Assembly: GCF_013409365.1 (NCBI RefSeq)
Contig: NZ_JACCBA010000001.1
Location: 5,332,001-5,396,000, forward strand
DNA: 64,000 nucleotides
Reading direction: 5' to 3'
From: Actinomadura luteofluorescens
GTDB lineage: Bacteria; Actinomycetota; Actinomycetes; Streptosporangiales; Streptosporangiaceae
The position numbers and the translations under genes are program-made. The notes below the pieces were generated by a model, which saw only the letters and a list, made by a program, of their open reading frames with translations, had not been told where the DNA came from and did no database searches. Below are positions 11,784 to 21,816 of this stretch, piece by piece. The number at the start of each line of letters is the position of its first letter. Position 1 is the stretch's first letter.

Positions 11784-12700
11784 CCGGCTCCGTCGCGAGC
11801 GCGCACGTGCTCGCCGCCGAGGTCGCCGACAAGCAGTCCGGCGAGCCGTTCTTCTTCTGGCTGCTGGCGATCGTCTCGGTGCTCGCCGCGCTCGGCATGA
11901 TCTTCGCACGGAAGGCGGTGCACTCGGCGCTGCTGCTGGCGACCGTGATGCTCTGCCTGGCGGCGCTGTACGCGATCCAGAACGCGCCGTTCCTGGCGTT
12001 CGTGCAGGTGATCGTCTACACCGGCGCGGTGCTGATGCTGTTCCTGTTCGTGCTGATGCTCGTCGGGGTCAGTTCCACCGACTCGCTGGTGGAGACGATC
12101 CGGGGCCAGCGGTTCTGGGCGGTCATCGCCGCGATCGGCTTCCTCGTCCTGCTGGCCGTCGGGCTCGGCAACGCCGCGCTCGGCGGCTCGGCCGGGCTGA
12201 CCCAGGCCAACTCCGAGGGCAACATCATCGGGCTGGCCCGGCTGCTGTTCTCCAAGTACGTGTTCGCGTTCGAGGCGACCAGCGCCCTGCTGATCACCGC
12301 GGCGCTGGGCGCGATGGTGCTGGCGCACCGGGAGCGCACCGAGCCGAAGCCGACGCAGAAGGACCTGTCGCGGCAGCGGTTCCTGTCCGGCTCCCACCCG
12401 GGCCCGCTGCCGGGCCCCGGCACCTACGCCCGGCACAACGCCGTCGACATGCCGGCGCTGCTGCCCGACGGGACGCCCTCCGAGCTGTCGGTCAACCCGG
12501 TCATCGCGGCCCGCACCGACACCGCGGAGCGGCACGCCGACCTGTACGGCGGCTCCGAGGAGGAGGCCCTCGAACGGGACGTGGCCGCGGTCAAGGCGGT
12601 CACCGAGGACGTCCACGACACCGATGCCGAGGCGCGCTCGGTCAAGTCGGGGACGCCGGCCGCCGGCGGCGGCGCTAGTGAAGGCGAGGCAGGAGAATGA
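11780..12700 (+). CDS. nuoJ: NADH:menaquinone oxidoreductase subunit J
   Basis: 306-residue membrane subunit with five predicted helices in the first 190 residues ([45 protein letters not shown] are typical). Residues 190-306 form a long soluble tail, Glu/Ala-rich and ending [11 protein letters not shown]; such tails are longer than in E. coli NuoJ but usual in actinomycetes. GTG start overlaps the nuoI stop, and the stop overlaps the nuoK ATG, so translation is coupled on both sides. Confidence 0.95.
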   Translation: MTGSVASAHVLAAEVADKQSGEPFFFWLLAIVSVLAALGMIFARKAVHSALLLATVMLCLAALYAIQNAPFLAFVQVIVYTGAVLMLFLFVLMLVGVSSTDSLVETIRGQRFWAVIAAIGFLVLLAVGLGNAALGGSAGLTQANSEGNIIGLARLLFSKYVFAFEATSALLITAALGAMVLAHRERTEPKPTQKDLSRQRFLSGSHPGPLPGPGTYARHNAVDMPALLPDGTPSELSVNPVIAARTDTAERHADLYGGSEEEALERDVAAVKAVTEDVHDTDAEARSVKSGTPAAGGGASEGEAGE

Positions 12701-12996
12701 GCCCGGGGCACTACCTGGCGCTCTCGGCGATCCTGTTCACCATCGGAGCGCTCGGCGTCCTCGTGCGCCGCAACGCCATCGTGGTGTTCATGTGCGTCGA
12801 GCTGATGCTGAACGCGACGAACCTGGCGTTCGTCTCGTTCTCCCGAATGCACGGCAACCTGGACGGCCAGATCATCGCCTTCTTCGTGATGGTGGTGGCC
12901 GCGGCGGAGGTCGTGGTGGGTCTGGCGATCATCATGACCATCTTCCGGACCCGCAGGTCCTCGTCGGTCGACGACGCGAACCTGCTGAAGTACTGA
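12697..12996 (+). CDS. nuoK: NADH:menaquinone oxidoreductase subunit K
   Basis: 99-residue, three-helix membrane subunit. The two buried glutamates that form part of the proton path are present in [13 protein letters not shown] and [11 protein letters not shown]. Normal length. ATG overlaps the nuoJ stop and follows GGCAGGAGA. Ten bases separate it from nuoL, the widest gap inside the operon after nuoA's leader. Confidence 0.96.
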   Translation: MSPGHYLALSAILFTIGALGVLVRRNAIVVFMCVELMLNATNLAFVSFSRMHGNLDGQIIAFFVMVVAAAEVVVGLAIIMTIFRTRRSSSVDDANLLKY

Positions 12997-13006
12997 GAGG
13001 CCAGGG

Positions 13007-14923
13007 ATGAAAGCGGAAGGCATCCAGGCCGCGTCCTGGCTCCTCGTCGCGCTCCCGCTGGCGGGCGCCGCGATCCTCCTGCTGGGGGGACGGCGCACCG
13101 ACCGGTGGGGCCACCTGCTCGGCGCCGCGATGTCGGTGGCGTCGTTCGCGGTGGGCGCCGCGATGTTCGCCCAGATGATCGGGTACGACGCCGAGTCCCG
13201 GCGCCGCACCCTGCACCTGTGGGACTTCATCGACGTCGGCACGTTCAAGGTCGGCATGGACCTGCTGGTGGACCCGCTGTCCATCACCTTCGTCCTGCTG
13301 ATCACCGGGGTGGGCTCGCTCATCCACATCTACTCCATCGGCTACATGGCCGAGGACCCCGACCGGCGCCGGTTCTTCGCCTACCTGAACCTGTTCCTGG
13401 CGTCGATGCTGGTGCTGGTCCTCGGGGGCAACTTCCTGATCCTGTTCCTGGGCTGGGAGGGCGTCGGCCTCGCCTCCTACCTGCTGATCGGGTTCTGGCA
13501 GCACAAGCCGACCGCCGCGACCGCCGCGAAGAAGGCGTTCGTCGTCAACCGCGTCGGCGACATGGGGCTGATCATCGCGATCGCGCTGATCTTCGCCACG
13601 TTCGGCAGCATCGACTTCGGCTCGGTGCTCGGCACCGGCGCCGAGCACGTGGGGCTCGCCTCCAAGCTCGGCACCGGCACCGCGACGGCCATCGGGCTGC
13701 TGCTCCTGGTCGGCGCGTGCGGCAAGTCGGCGCAGCTGCCGCTGCAGTCCTGGCTGCTGGACGCGATGGAGGGCCCGACCCCCGTGTCGGCCCTCATCCA
13801 CGCCGCCACGATGGTGACCGCGGGCGTCTACCTGATCGTCCGGTCCGGGCCGATCTTCGAGATGTCGGAGACGGCGCAGCTGGTGGTGACGATCGTCGGC
13901 GCGGCCACGCTGCTCGCCGGTGCGATCATCGGTTGCGGCAAGGACGACATCAAGAAGGCCCTCGCCGGGTCGACGATGTCGCAGATCGGCTACATGGTGC
14001 TGGCCGCCGGGCTCGGCCCGGCGGGCTACGTGTTCGCCATCGCGCACCTCGTCGCGCACGGCTTCTTCAAGGCGGGCCTGTTCCTCGGCGCCGGCTCCGT
14101 CATGCACGGCATGAAGGACGACGTGAACATGCGCCACTACGGCGCGCTGCGCACGGTCATGATGATCACCTACGTGACCTTCGGGCTCGGCTACCTCGCC
14201 ATCATCGGGTTCCCCGGCCTGTCCGGCTGGTTCACCAAGGACGGCATCATCGAGGCCGCCTACGCCAAGGGCGGCACGTCCGGGATGATCCTCGGCTCCT
14301 GCGCGCTGATCGGCGCCGGGATCACCGCGTACTACATGTCGCGGGTCATGTTCATGACGTTCTTCGGCGAGAAGCGCTGGGAGGACGACGTCCACCCGCA
14401 CGAGTCGCCGGCCGTCATGACCTGGCCGCTGATGCTGCTCGCGGTCGGCTCCGTCTTCGCGGGCGGGTTCCTGATCCTCGGCAGCTTCCCCGGCTTCCTC
14501 GAACCGGTCGTCGGGGCGCCCGAGCACGAGCACGAGTTCAAGTGGCTCACCGCGCCGGGCGCCGCCACCTTCGTCCTGATGATCGTCGGCGCCGGGATCG
14601 CCTGGATGCAGTACGGCGCCCGCAAGGTGCCGCGCGAGGCGCCCAAGGGCTCGTTCGTCACCGTCGCGGCCCGCAAGGACCTCTACGGCGACGCGCTCAA
14701 CGAGTCGCTGCTGATGCGTCCCGGCCAGTGGCTGACCCGGCTCGCGGTCTGGTTCGACGGGCGCGGCGTCGACGGCGCCGTCAACGGGACGGCCGCCGGC
14801 GTCGGCGGCAGCTCCGGCCGGCTCCGGCGCGTCCAGACCGGCTTCGCCCGCTCCTACGCCCTCTCGATGCTGGGCGGCGCGGCCCTGGTGGTCGCGGCGC
14901 TCCTGGTGGTGAACGTGTCATGA
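13007..14923 (+). CDS. nuoL: NADH:menaquinone oxidoreductase subunit L
   Basis: 638-residue antiporter-like subunit at the far end of the membrane arm. Conserved pump residues are visible: the glutamate of [19 protein letters not shown] and the lysine of [31 protein letters not shown]. The long lateral helix and terminal helix follow (residues about 500-638). ATG with GAGAGGCCAGGG upstream. The stop overlaps the nuoM ATG. Confidence 0.96.
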   Translation: MKAEGIQAASWLLVALPLAGAAILLLGGRRTDRWGHLLGAAMSVASFAVGAAMFAQMIGYDAESRRRTLHLWDFIDVGTFKVGMDLLVDPLSITFVLLITGVGSLIHIYSIGYMAEDPDRRRFFAYLNLFLASMLVLVLGGNFLILFLGWEGVGLASYLLIGFWQHKPTAATAAKKAFVVNRVGDMGLIIAIALIFATFGSIDFGSVLGTGAEHVGLASKLGTGTATAIGLLLLVGACGKSAQLPLQSWLLDAMEGPTPVSALIHAATMVTAGVYLIVRSGPIFEMSETAQLVVTIVGAATLLAGAIIGCGKDDIKKALAGSTMSQIGYMVLAAGLGPAGYVFAIAHLVAHGFFKAGLFLGAGSVMHGMKDDVNMRHYGALRTVMMITYVTFGLGYLAIIGFPGLSGWFTKDGIIEAAYAKGGTSGMILGSCALIGAGITAYYMSRVMFMTFFGEKRWEDDVHPHESPAVMTWPLMLLAVGSVFAGGFLILGSFPGFLEPVVGAPEHEHEFKWLTAPGAATFVLMIVGAGIAWMQYGARKVPREAPKGSFVTVAARKDLYGDALNESLLMRPGQWLTRLAVWFDGRGVDGAVNGTAAGVGGSSGRLRRVQTGFARSYALSMLGGAALVVAALLVVNVS

Positions 14924-16500
14924 GCGACTTTCCCTGGCTGAGCGTCCTCATCGCGCTGCCACTGGTGGGCGCGGTGCTGCTCAGCGCCATTCCCCGCGAG
15001 CGGGAGGCGCTGGTCAAGCAGTTCTCGCTCGGCGTCTCCCTGCTCGTCGCGGTCCTCACCGGGGTCATGGCGGCGGGCTTCGACGCGGGCGGCGCGCGGT
15101 TCCAGTTCACCGAGAAGTACTGGTGGATCAAGGAGTTCGGGGTCCACTGGGCCCTCGGCGTCGACGGCGTCGCGCTGGTGCTGATCCTGCTGTCGGTGAT
15201 CCTCGTCCCGCTGGTGATGCTGGCGTCGTGGAGCGAGGCCGACCGGTCCGGCGGCGTGGACGTTCCGGCGAAGCGGTCGGTGAAGACCTACTTCGCGCTG
15301 CTGCTCACCATGGAAGCGGCCATGATCGGCGTGTTCGCCGCGACGGACGTGTTCCTGTTCTACGTCTTCTTCGAGGCGATGCTCATCCCGGTGTACTTCA
15401 TCATCGGGTACTACGGCGGCGCGCAGCGCTCCTACGCCGCGGTGAAGTTCCTGCTGTACTCGCTGTTCGGCGGGCTGCTGATGCTCGTCGCCGTCATCTG
15501 GCTGTACCCGCTGTCGAGCCGGTCGGTCGACGAGGGCGGCCTCGGGCACGGCACGTTCATGTTCGACGAGCTGTCGAAGATGAACATCGACCCGACGACG
15601 GCCAAGTGGCTGTTCCTCGGCTTCTTCGTCGCGTTCGCGATCAAGGCGCCGATGGTGCCGGTGCACACCTGGCTGCCGGACGCGGCCCAGCAGTCCCCGG
15701 CGGGCGCGCTGGTGCTGATCGTCGGCGTCCTGGACAAGGTCGGCACCTACGGGATGCTGCGGTTCTGCCTGGAGCTGTTCCCCGGCGCCGCCAAGTGGGC
15801 GACCCCGGTCGTGCTGGGCTTCGCGGTGCTGAGCATCATCTACGGCGCGGTCCTCGCGATCGGCCAGGTCGACATGAAGCGCCTCATCGCCTACACGTCG
15901 GTGTCGCACTTCGGGTTCATCGTCCTCGGCATCTTCGCGATGACGTCGCAGGGCCAGTCCGGCGCCGCGCTCTACATGGTGAACCACGGGTTCTCCACCG
16001 GCGCGCTGTTCCTCGTCGTCGGCTTCATGATCGTCCGGCGGCGGTCGGCGCGGATCTCCGACTTCGGCGGGGTGCAGAAGGTCGCGCCCGTCCTCGCCGG
16101 GATGTTCCTGATCGCCGGCCTGTCCGCGCTGTCGCTGCCCGGCCTGTCCACGTTCGTATCGGAGTTCCTGGTCATCGTCGGGACGTTCAGCCGGTACGAG
16201 TGGGCGGGCGCGCTCGCGGTGAGCGGCGTCGTGCTCGCCGCCATCTACGTCCTGTGGATGTACCAGCGGACCATGGGCGGCCCCAAGGCGCCCGCGGTCG
16301 AGGGCATGAAGGACCTGTCCGCCCGGGAGAAGTGGGCCCTCGCCCCGATCATCGCGATCATCGTGGCCATGGGCTTCTTCCCGCAGCCGGTGCTGCACGT
16401 GATCAACCCGTCGGTGGACCACACGCTGGCGCGGGTCGACCAGCACGACCCGGCGCCGGACATCACCGGTAACGTCGCCGAGAACGGAGCCCGTCCATGA
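14920..16500 (+). CDS. nuoM: NADH:menaquinone oxidoreductase subunit M
   Basis: 526-residue antiporter-like subunit with about 14 helices. Pump residues are in [21 protein letters not shown] (glutamate) and [21 protein letters not shown] (lysine). The ATG at 14920 is chosen because it overlaps the nuoL stop and gives the family's usual N-terminus ([19 protein letters not shown]); the open frame extends far upstream only because of GC bias. Confidence 0.96.
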   Translation: MSDFPWLSVLIALPLVGAVLLSAIPREREALVKQFSLGVSLLVAVLTGVMAAGFDAGGARFQFTEKYWWIKEFGVHWALGVDGVALVLILLSVILVPLVMLASWSEADRSGGVDVPAKRSVKTYFALLLTMEAAMIGVFAATDVFLFYVFFEAMLIPVYFIIGYYGGAQRSYAAVKFLLYSLFGGLLMLVAVIWLYPLSSRSVDEGGLGHGTFMFDELSKMNIDPTTAKWLFLGFFVAFAIKAPMVPVHTWLPDAAQQSPAGALVLIVGVLDKVGTYGMLRFCLELFPGAAKWATPVVLGFAVLSIIYGAVLAIGQVDMKRLIAYTSVSHFGFIVLGIFAMTSQGQSGAALYMVNHGFSTGALFLVVGFMIVRRRSARISDFGGVQKVAPVLAGMFLIAGLSALSLPGLSTFVSEFLVIVGTFSRYEWAGALAVSGVVLAAIYVLWMYQRTMGGPKAPAVEGMKDLSAREKWALAPIIAIIVAMGFFPQPVLHVINPSVDHTLARVDQHDPAPDITGNVAENGARP

Positions 16501-18080
16501 GCACCACCAGTCAGGTGAGCGCGGTCCTCGCGCAGGGGGGTGACATCCCCGCGCCGCACATCGAGTACGGGCAGATCGCCCCGCTGCTCCTGGTGCTCGG
16601 CGCCGCCGTCGTGGGCGTGCTCGTCGAGGCGTTCGTCGGCCGGACCGCGCGCTACTACGCGCAGGTGCCGCTCGCGTTCCTCGGCCTCGCGGGCGGGTTC
16701 GGCTGGACGATCGCGCTGGCGTGGCGCGACAACCCGCACCACGTCGCCGCCGAGGGCGCCCTCGGCGTGGACGGCCCCACCCTGTTCATCCAGGGCACCA
16801 TCCTGGTGCTGGCCCTCGTCAGCCTCCTGCTCATCGCCGAGCGGGGCGACAAGGTCGGCGGCCACTTCGCCGCGCAGGCGTCCGCCCTGCCCGGCAGCGA
16901 GGCCGAGCAGCGCACCACCGAGGCGGGATTCACCCAGACCGAGGTGTTCCCGCTGATGATGTTCGCCGTCGGCGGCATGATGATGTTCCCGGCGGCCAAC
17001 GACCTGCTCACCATGTTCGTGGCGCTGGAGGTCATGTCGCTGCCGCTGTACCTGCTGTGCGGGCTCGCCCGCCGGCGGCGCCTCCTCTCGCAGGAGGCGG
17101 CGGTCAAGTACTTCCTGCTCGGCGCCTTCTCCTCGGCGTTCTTCCTGTACGGGGCGGCGCTGCTGTACGGGTACGCCGGGTCCGTCCGGCTGTCGGACAT
17201 CTCCGCGCAGATCGGCAAGGACGCGGGCAGCGAGACCCTGCTCCTCGCGGGCGTCGCGCTGCTGACGGTCGGGCTGCTGTTCAAGCTCGGCGGCGTCCCG
17301 TTCCACATGTGGAAGCCGGACGTGTACCAGGGCGCCCCCACCCCGATCACGGCGCTGATGGCGTCCTGCACCGTCGTCGCCGCGTTCGGCGGGATCCTGC
17401 GCGTCTACTACGTCGCGTTCGAGACGCTGAAGTGGGACTGGCGGCCCCTCATGTGGGGTGTGGCCATTCTCACCATGGTCGCCGGATCGATCATCGCGAT
17501 CACCCAGAGCGACATCAAGCGGATGCTGGCCTACTCCTCGATCGCGCACGCGGGCTTCCTGCTCATGGGCGTGATCGCCAGCTCGGCGGACGGCCTGTCC
17601 AGCACGATGTTCTACCTGGTCGCCTACGGCTTCACCTCGATCGGCGCGTTCGCCGTCGTGACGATGGTGCGGGACGCGGGCGGCGAGGCCGGCCACCTGT
17701 CGCGGTGGGCGGGCCTCGGCAAGCGGTCCCCGGTGGTCGCGGGCGTGTTCGCCTTCTTCCTCCTGGGCTTCGCGGGCATCCCGCTGACGAGCGGTTTCAC
17801 CGGGAAGTTCGCGGTGTTCAAGGCGGCCGTCGAGGGCGGCGCGACGCCCCTGGTGATCGTCGCCGTGATCTCCTCCGCGGTCGCCGCGTTCTTCTACGTC
17901 CGTGTGATCGTCGTCATGTTCTTCAGCGAGCCGGACGCGGAGGGCCCGGTCGTGGTGGCCGGCCCGGCCACCGCGGTCGCGGTCGCGCTCGGAGTGACGG
18001 CTACTGTGGTACTCGGCGTGATCCCGCAGCCCGTACTGGACCTCGCGGGGCAGGCCACGACCCACATGTTCGTCCGGTAG
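16497..18080 (+). CDS. nuoN: NADH:menaquinone oxidoreductase subunit N
   Basis: 527-residue antiporter-like subunit and last nuo gene of the operon. Conserved features include MFVALEVMSLPLYLLCGLARR and KLGGVPFHMWKPDVYQGAPTPITALMA. An inserted loop of about 40 residues (near 120-150, with ALPGSEAEQRTTEAG) is typical of actinomycete NuoN. ATG overlaps the nuoM stop. Ten bases separate its stop from the polyprenyl synthase, so the two are probably co-transcribed. Confidence 0.96.
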   Translation: MSTTSQVSAVLAQGGDIPAPHIEYGQIAPLLLVLGAAVVGVLVEAFVGRTARYYAQVPLAFLGLAGGFGWTIALAWRDNPHHVAAEGALGVDGPTLFIQGTILVLALVSLLLIAERGDKVGGHFAAQASALPGSEAEQRTTEAGFTQTEVFPLMMFAVGGMMMFPAANDLLTMFVALEVMSLPLYLLCGLARRRRLLSQEAAVKYFLLGAFSSAFFLYGAALLYGYAGSVRLSDISAQIGKDAGSETLLLAGVALLTVGLLFKLGGVPFHMWKPDVYQGAPTPITALMASCTVVAAFGGILRVYYVAFETLKWDWRPLMWGVAILTMVAGSIIAITQSDIKRMLAYSSIAHAGFLLMGVIASSADGLSSTMFYLVAYGFTSIGAFAVVTMVRDAGGEAGHLSRWAGLGKRSPVVAGVFAFFLLGFAGIPLTSGFTGKFAVFKAAVEGGATPLVIVAVISSAVAAFFYVRVIVVMFFSEPDAEGPVVVAGPATAVAVALGVTATVVLGVIPQPVLDLAGQATTHMFVR

Positions 18081-18090
18081 GGAGTCTTGG

Positions 18091-19131
18091 GTGAGCAACC
18101 CATTCGCTGAGAAGTCCGGCGGGCCGGCCATCCAGGAGACCGGCCCGTTCGGGCTTCCCGTCGACGCCGCGCTCGCGTCCGACGCCAAGGAGCGCCTCGC
18201 CGCCGTCGAGTCCCTTCTGCTCGACTGCGTCCGGGGCGAGGACCCGCTGCTCACCGAGGCCTCGCGGCACCTCGTCGAGGCGGGCGGCAAGCGGTTCCGG
18301 GCGATGCTGGTACTGCTGGCCTCCCACTTCGGCGACCCGGCCGCGACCGGCGTCGTCCCCGCGGCCGTGGTCGTCGAGCTCACCCACCTCGGCACCCTCT
18401 ACCACGACGACGTCATGGACGAGGCCACCGTGCGCCGCGGCCAGCAGTCCGCCAACTCGCGCTGGACGAACACCGTCGCCATCCTCACCGGCGACTACCT
18501 GTTCGCCCGCGCGTCCGACCTGCTCGCCGACCTCGGCCCCGAGGCCGTCCGCATCCAGGCCCGCGCGTTCGCCCGCCTCGTCCGCGGCCAGATCCAGGAG
18601 ACCGTCGGCCCCGGCGAGGACGCCGACCCCCTCAAGCACTACCTCCAGGTCGTCGCCGACAAGACCGCGTCGCTGATCGCCGTCTCCGGCCAGTTCGGCG
18701 CCCTGCTCTCGGGCGCCCCCTCCCACGTCGTCGACACGGTCACCTCCGCCTGTGAGAAGATCGGCATCGCCTTCCAGCTGTCCGACGACATCCTCGACAT
18801 CGACTCCGAGACCGAGGAGTCCGGCAAGACCCCCGGCACCGACCTGCGCGAAGGCATCCGCACCCTCCCGATGCACCACGTCCTCGCCGGCATCGGCTCG
18901 GGCCCCGACGACGCGCGCCTCCGCGAGCTCCTCACCCAGGACCTCACCGACGACGCCCTCCACACCGAGGCCCTCGCCCTCCTGCGCGCCCACCCCGCCA
19001 TGGACCGCGCCCGCGCCGACCTCCGCCGCTGGGCCGAGGACGCCCGCACCGAACTCCTCACCCTCCCCGAGATCCCCGCCCGCGACGCCTTCACCAACCT
19101 CTGCGACTATGTAGTTAGCCGTACCGGCTAG
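18091..19131 (+). CDS. Trans-polyprenyl diphosphate synthase (menaquinone side chain)
   Basis: 346-residue all-alpha prenyltransferase. The first aspartate-rich motif is DDVMD (residues 106-110) and the second DDILD (233-237), so it is catalytically complete. The absence of bulky residues just before the first motif (LGTLYHDD) suggests a long-chain product, consistent with the menaquinone tail. It may alternatively supply GGPP to the terpene genes at 25919-28588. GTG start after GGGAGTCTTGG, 10 bases downstream of nuoN. Similar to mycobacterial GrcC-type synthases beside menaquinone genes. Confidence 0.9.
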   Translation: MSNPFAEKSGGPAIQETGPFGLPVDAALASDAKERLAAVESLLLDCVRGEDPLLTEASRHLVEAGGKRFRAMLVLLASHFGDPAATGVVPAAVVVELTHLGTLYHDDVMDEATVRRGQQSANSRWTNTVAILTGDYLFARASDLLADLGPEAVRIQARAFARLVRGQIQETVGPGEDADPLKHYLQVVADKTASLIAVSGQFGALLSGAPSHVVDTVTSACEKIGIAFQLSDDILDIDSETEESGKTPGTDLREGIRTLPMHHVLAGIGSGPDDARLRELLTQDLTDDALHTEALALLRAHPAMDRARADLRRWAEDARTELLTLPEIPARDAFTNLCDYVVSRTG

Positions 19132-19145
19132 CGGTACTTACTGCC

Positions 19146-19288
19146 TTTCTCTCCTCCTTCGGGCCTTGAAGGCCCTCCATCGTCGAGAAACGCGGCGATC
19201 GCTGGCATCGCTTCGACTCGCCTGGCGGCTCGCTTCGCGATCAGGTTCTTGCTGCGCTCGAACCTGCCTTCGGACGCGATCGCGACCA
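19146..19288 (+). repeat. Dispersed repeat, copy 1
   Basis: About 143 bases, running from TTTCTCTCCTCCTTCGGGCC to CGGACGCGATCGCGACC, that match the reverse complement of 46733-46877 with only scattered substitutions (roughly 85-90% by eye). It sits just after the polyprenyl synthase stop. No open frame or terminal repeats are evident. It resembles an intergenic, possibly structured, repeat rather than an insertion sequence. Confidence 0.75.
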
Positions 19289-19336
19289 GTCAGGTTGTTG
19301 CGTGGTTGCGGTGATTGCTGGGGTCGGCGGTTACGG

Positions 19337-19470
19337 CCTCTCTCCGTTGGGCCTTGAGGGCCTTCATCGTCGGGTGTTCCGGTGATCGATGCTCTCTGCG
19401 GGGTCGGGTTCGCTTGGGCTCGCCTTTGGACGTGGTCGCGGCCATTGGGGTCGTCGTGTGGTCGCGGCGG
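19337..19470 (+). repeat. Degenerate, internally deleted copy of the same repeat
   Basis: CCTCTCTCCGTTGGGCCTTG, GGCCTTCATCGTCG, TTCGCTTGGGCTCGCC and GGACGTGGTCGCGGCC follow the order of blocks in copy 1, with gaps. It overlaps the 3' end of the MFS gene on the other strand, so the last 30 or so residues of that protein are repeat-derived. Confidence 0.5.
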
Positions 19471-20611
19471 TGGCCAGGGCTAGTGCGGCCAGGGTTCCGC
19501 CCAGCCACATGACGCTCGTCTCGCCGGCGGTGTCGGTCATCTGGCCGCCTGCCAGCGCTCCCAGGGAGATGGCGATGTTGAACACGGCGACCAAGAGCGC
19601 CGACGCCGGCTCGGCGGCCTGCGGCGGTACCGCCTGCAGTAGCCAGTTCTGCAGCGTGACCGATACGCCGCCGTAGGCGGCGCCCCACAGGACCAGCAGC
19701 ACGACCGCCGGAAGCGGCGACCTGCCGACGACCGGGAACAGCAGGACGGCCGGCGCGAGCAGAAGTGAGATCCGCACCAGGGTGCGGCGCGGGTCGCGGG
19801 CGGCGGCCGTGCCCGCGACGAAAGTGCCGGCGATGCCCGCCACGCCGTACACCAGCAGCAGCGTGCTGATCAGGTCCGGGTTCACGCCGGACACCCGCTC
19901 CAGCACGGGACGCACGTAGGTGTACGCCGCGAAATGCCCGGTGACCAGGAGGAACGTCACCATGAGGCCGGCCCGCGCGCGGGGTGCGCGAAGCACCTGC
20001 GGCATGGCGGCCAGACCCGCCGTGCCCGTTCCGGGCAGCGCCGGGAGCAGTACGGCGAGCGCGGCGCAGGCGACCAGCGACAACGCTCCGGCCACGGCGA
20101 ACGCGGCCCGCCAGCCCGCGAGGTCGCCGATCAGCGTGCCGGCCGGGACCCCCGCGACCGACGCCACCGCGATCCCGGCGAAGACCACCGAAGTGGCGGT
20201 CCCGGCGGAACGCTCCGGCACCAGCCGGGCCGCCATTCCGCCGGCGATCGCCCACACGCCGCCGATCGCCACGCCGACCAGGACCCGGGCTGCCAGCAGC
20301 GCTGGCAGCCCGGGCGCCGCCGCCGATCCGAGGTTGGCCGCGGCCAGCAGCCCCGCCAGCACAGCCAGCACCGCCCGGCGGTCCAGCCGGGCGGTGGCCG
20401 CGGAGACCGCGGGCGCGGACAGCGCGGCGACGAGGCCGGGAACGGTCATCGCCAGCCCGGCCGTGCCCGCGGACACTCCGAGGTCAGGGCCGATCGAGGT
20501 CAGCAGGCCGACCGGGAGCATCTCGCTGGTGACGACGAGGAACGTGGCCGCGGCGACCGCGAGCACCGCCGGCCACCCCCGCCGCGGCAGGGGAGTAGAA
20601 GGAACCGTCAT
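19364..20611 (-). CDS. MFS drug/sugar efflux transporter (DHA1, 12 helices)
   Basis: 415-residue major-facilitator exporter, AraJ/CmlR-like by pattern. The N-terminal TFLVVTSEMLPVGLL and the loop-2/3 region ARLDRRAVLAVLAG are typical of DHA1 proteins. About 12 hydrophobic segments end near residue 385; the C-terminal RPQWPRPRPKASPSEPDP tail is encoded by a degenerate dispersed repeat and may be longer than the ancestral end. It is divergent from a LysR regulator with a 96-base shared promoter region, so LysR probably controls it. Substrate unknown. Confidence 0.85.
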   Translation of the reverse strand: MTVPSTPLPRRGWPAVLAVAAATFLVVTSEMLPVGLLTSIGPDLGVSAGTAGLAMTVPGLVAALSAPAVSAATARLDRRAVLAVLAGLLAAANLGSAAAPGLPALLAARVLVGVAIGGVWAIAGGMAARLVPERSAGTATSVVFAGIAVASVAGVPAGTLIGDLAGWRAAFAVAGALSLVACAALAVLLPALPGTGTAGLAAMPQVLRAPRARAGLMVTFLLVTGHFAAYTYVRPVLERVSGVNPDLISTLLLVYGVAGIAGTFVAGTAAARDPRRTLVRISLLLAPAVLLFPVVGRSPLPAVVLLVLWGAAYGGVSVTLQNWLLQAVPPQAAEPASALLVAVFNIAISLGALAGGQMTDTAGETSVMWLGGTLAALALATAATTRRPQWPRPRPKASPSEPDPAESIDHRNTRR

Positions 20612-20707
20612 GGCTTCGACCCTGGCGCGCCGGGCCCCCGGGGAACAACGGCGAAGATCGCATCCTTGTATGAGCTGGACTCATCGATCGCGGACCTGGG
20701 GAGCGAC

Positions 20708-21601
20708 GTGGCGGAACTGGAGGCCCGGGAGCTGGAATGCTTCCTCGTCCTCAGCGAGGAGCTGCACTTCGGCCGGACGGCGGAGCGCCTCTACCTCTCC
20801 CAGAGCCGCGTCAGTCAGCTGGTGCGCGCCCTGGAGCTGCGGATCGGGGCCCGGTTGGTGGAGCGCACCAGCCGCCGCGTCCGGCTGACCCCGCTCGGCG
20901 CGTCCCTCCGGGACGAGCTGCGGCCCGCCTACACCGCGCTCCTCGACGTCGTAGAAGGGGCCAGGAGCAGGGCGCGCGGTGCCGGCGGGGTGCTCCGGGT
21001 CGGTTTCGTCGGCTCCCTGGACGAGGATCTGGCGGGCCTGGTCCGCGCGTTCCAGCGCGACCATCCCGGCTGCGAGGTCCACACCGTCGAGATCCCGCTG
21101 GCCGACCCGTTCGGGCCGGTGCTGGGCGGGGACGTGGACGCCGCGATCGTCCTGACCCCCGTGCGGGAGTCCGTCCTCGCCGTCGGCCCGGTCTTCTCCG
21201 AGGCGCCGCTGAGTCTGGCCGTCCCGGCGCGCCATCCGCTCGCGGACCGTCCGTCGGTCCGCGCCGAGGACCTGGCCGGGCACGCGCTGGTCAGGATCGC
21301 AGGCCCGGCGCCGCGGTACTGGCGCGACGCGCAGTCCCCGCGGCTGACGCCCGGCGGGCGCGCGATCCCGCCCGGACCGGCCGTCAGCACGGTCCAGGAG
21401 GGCCTCGCGATGGTCGCCGCGGGGCGCGGCGCGATGCCGCTGTGCGGTCCGACCGCCCGCCGCCACGTTCGGGGCGACGTCGTCATCGTCCCGCTCACCG
21501 GCCTGCCCGACTCGGCGCTCGCGCTCGTCTGGCACCGGGACCGCGCCACAGCCGTCGTCCGCGCCTTCGCCGGCACCGTCGCCGCGGGCGTCCGCGGCTA
21601 G
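20708..21601 (+). CDS. LysR-family transcriptional regulator
   Basis: 297-residue regulator: N-terminal winged helix (residues 6-65; ECFLVLSEELHFGRTAERLYLSQSRVSQLVRALE is the recognition region) and a C-terminal periplasmic-binding-like effector domain (about 90-290). The GTG at 20708 is chosen because GGGGAG lies 5 bases before it and the protein then begins a few residues ahead of the HTH, as usual. The divergent exporter at 19364-20611 is the likely target. Confidence 0.88.
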   Translation: MAELEARELECFLVLSEELHFGRTAERLYLSQSRVSQLVRALELRIGARLVERTSRRVRLTPLGASLRDELRPAYTALLDVVEGARSRARGAGGVLRVGFVGSLDEDLAGLVRAFQRDHPGCEVHTVEIPLADPFGPVLGGDVDAAIVLTPVRESVLAVGPVFSEAPLSLAVPARHPLADRPSVRAEDLAGHALVRIAGPAPRYWRDAQSPRLTPGGRAIPPGPAVSTVQEGLAMVAAGRGAMPLCGPTARRHVRGDVVIVPLTGLPDSALALVWHRDRATAVVRAFAGTVAAGVRG

Positions 21602-21639
21602 GGCCTGTCTCGAAGTGGCCTCGGCAGTCCGCGCGAACG

Positions 21640-21726
21640 CGTGACCTGGCCGGTGGAGCGAGGCCGGAGGTGAGCGGAGCCGGGCAGATCGCGAAGCGAT
21701 GCCGCGTTCGCCCAGGCCAGGTCACG
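21640..21726. repeat. 12-bp inverted repeat between convergent genes
   Basis: CGTGACCTGGCC at 21640-21651 pairs perfectly with GGCCAGGTCACG at 21715-21726. The 63-base interior is itself rich in purine GAGCGAGGCCGGAG-like blocks. It lies between the LysR stop and the conservon GTPase stop, so it may act as a bidirectional terminator. Confidence 0.6.
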
Positions 21727-21734
21727 TAGCGAGC

Positions 21735-21816
21735 CGCCAGGCGAGCGAAGTGGGCCGGGACTTCGAAAACACAGCCGCCAGGCGAGCGAAGTGGGCCGGG
21801 ACTGTGAAAACACAGC
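21735..21816. repeat. Tandem duplication of a 41-bp unit
   Basis: Two adjacent 41-base units (CGCCAGGCGAGCGAAGTGGG at the start, AAAACACAGC at the end) differ only at two neighbouring positions (TC versus GT). The second unit ends exactly where the GTPase stop codon begins. Confidence 0.85.

Noticed and set aside
21735..21816. Tandem 41-bp repeat considered as CRISPR
   Set aside because: Two units only, no spacers between them, no cas genes nearby.
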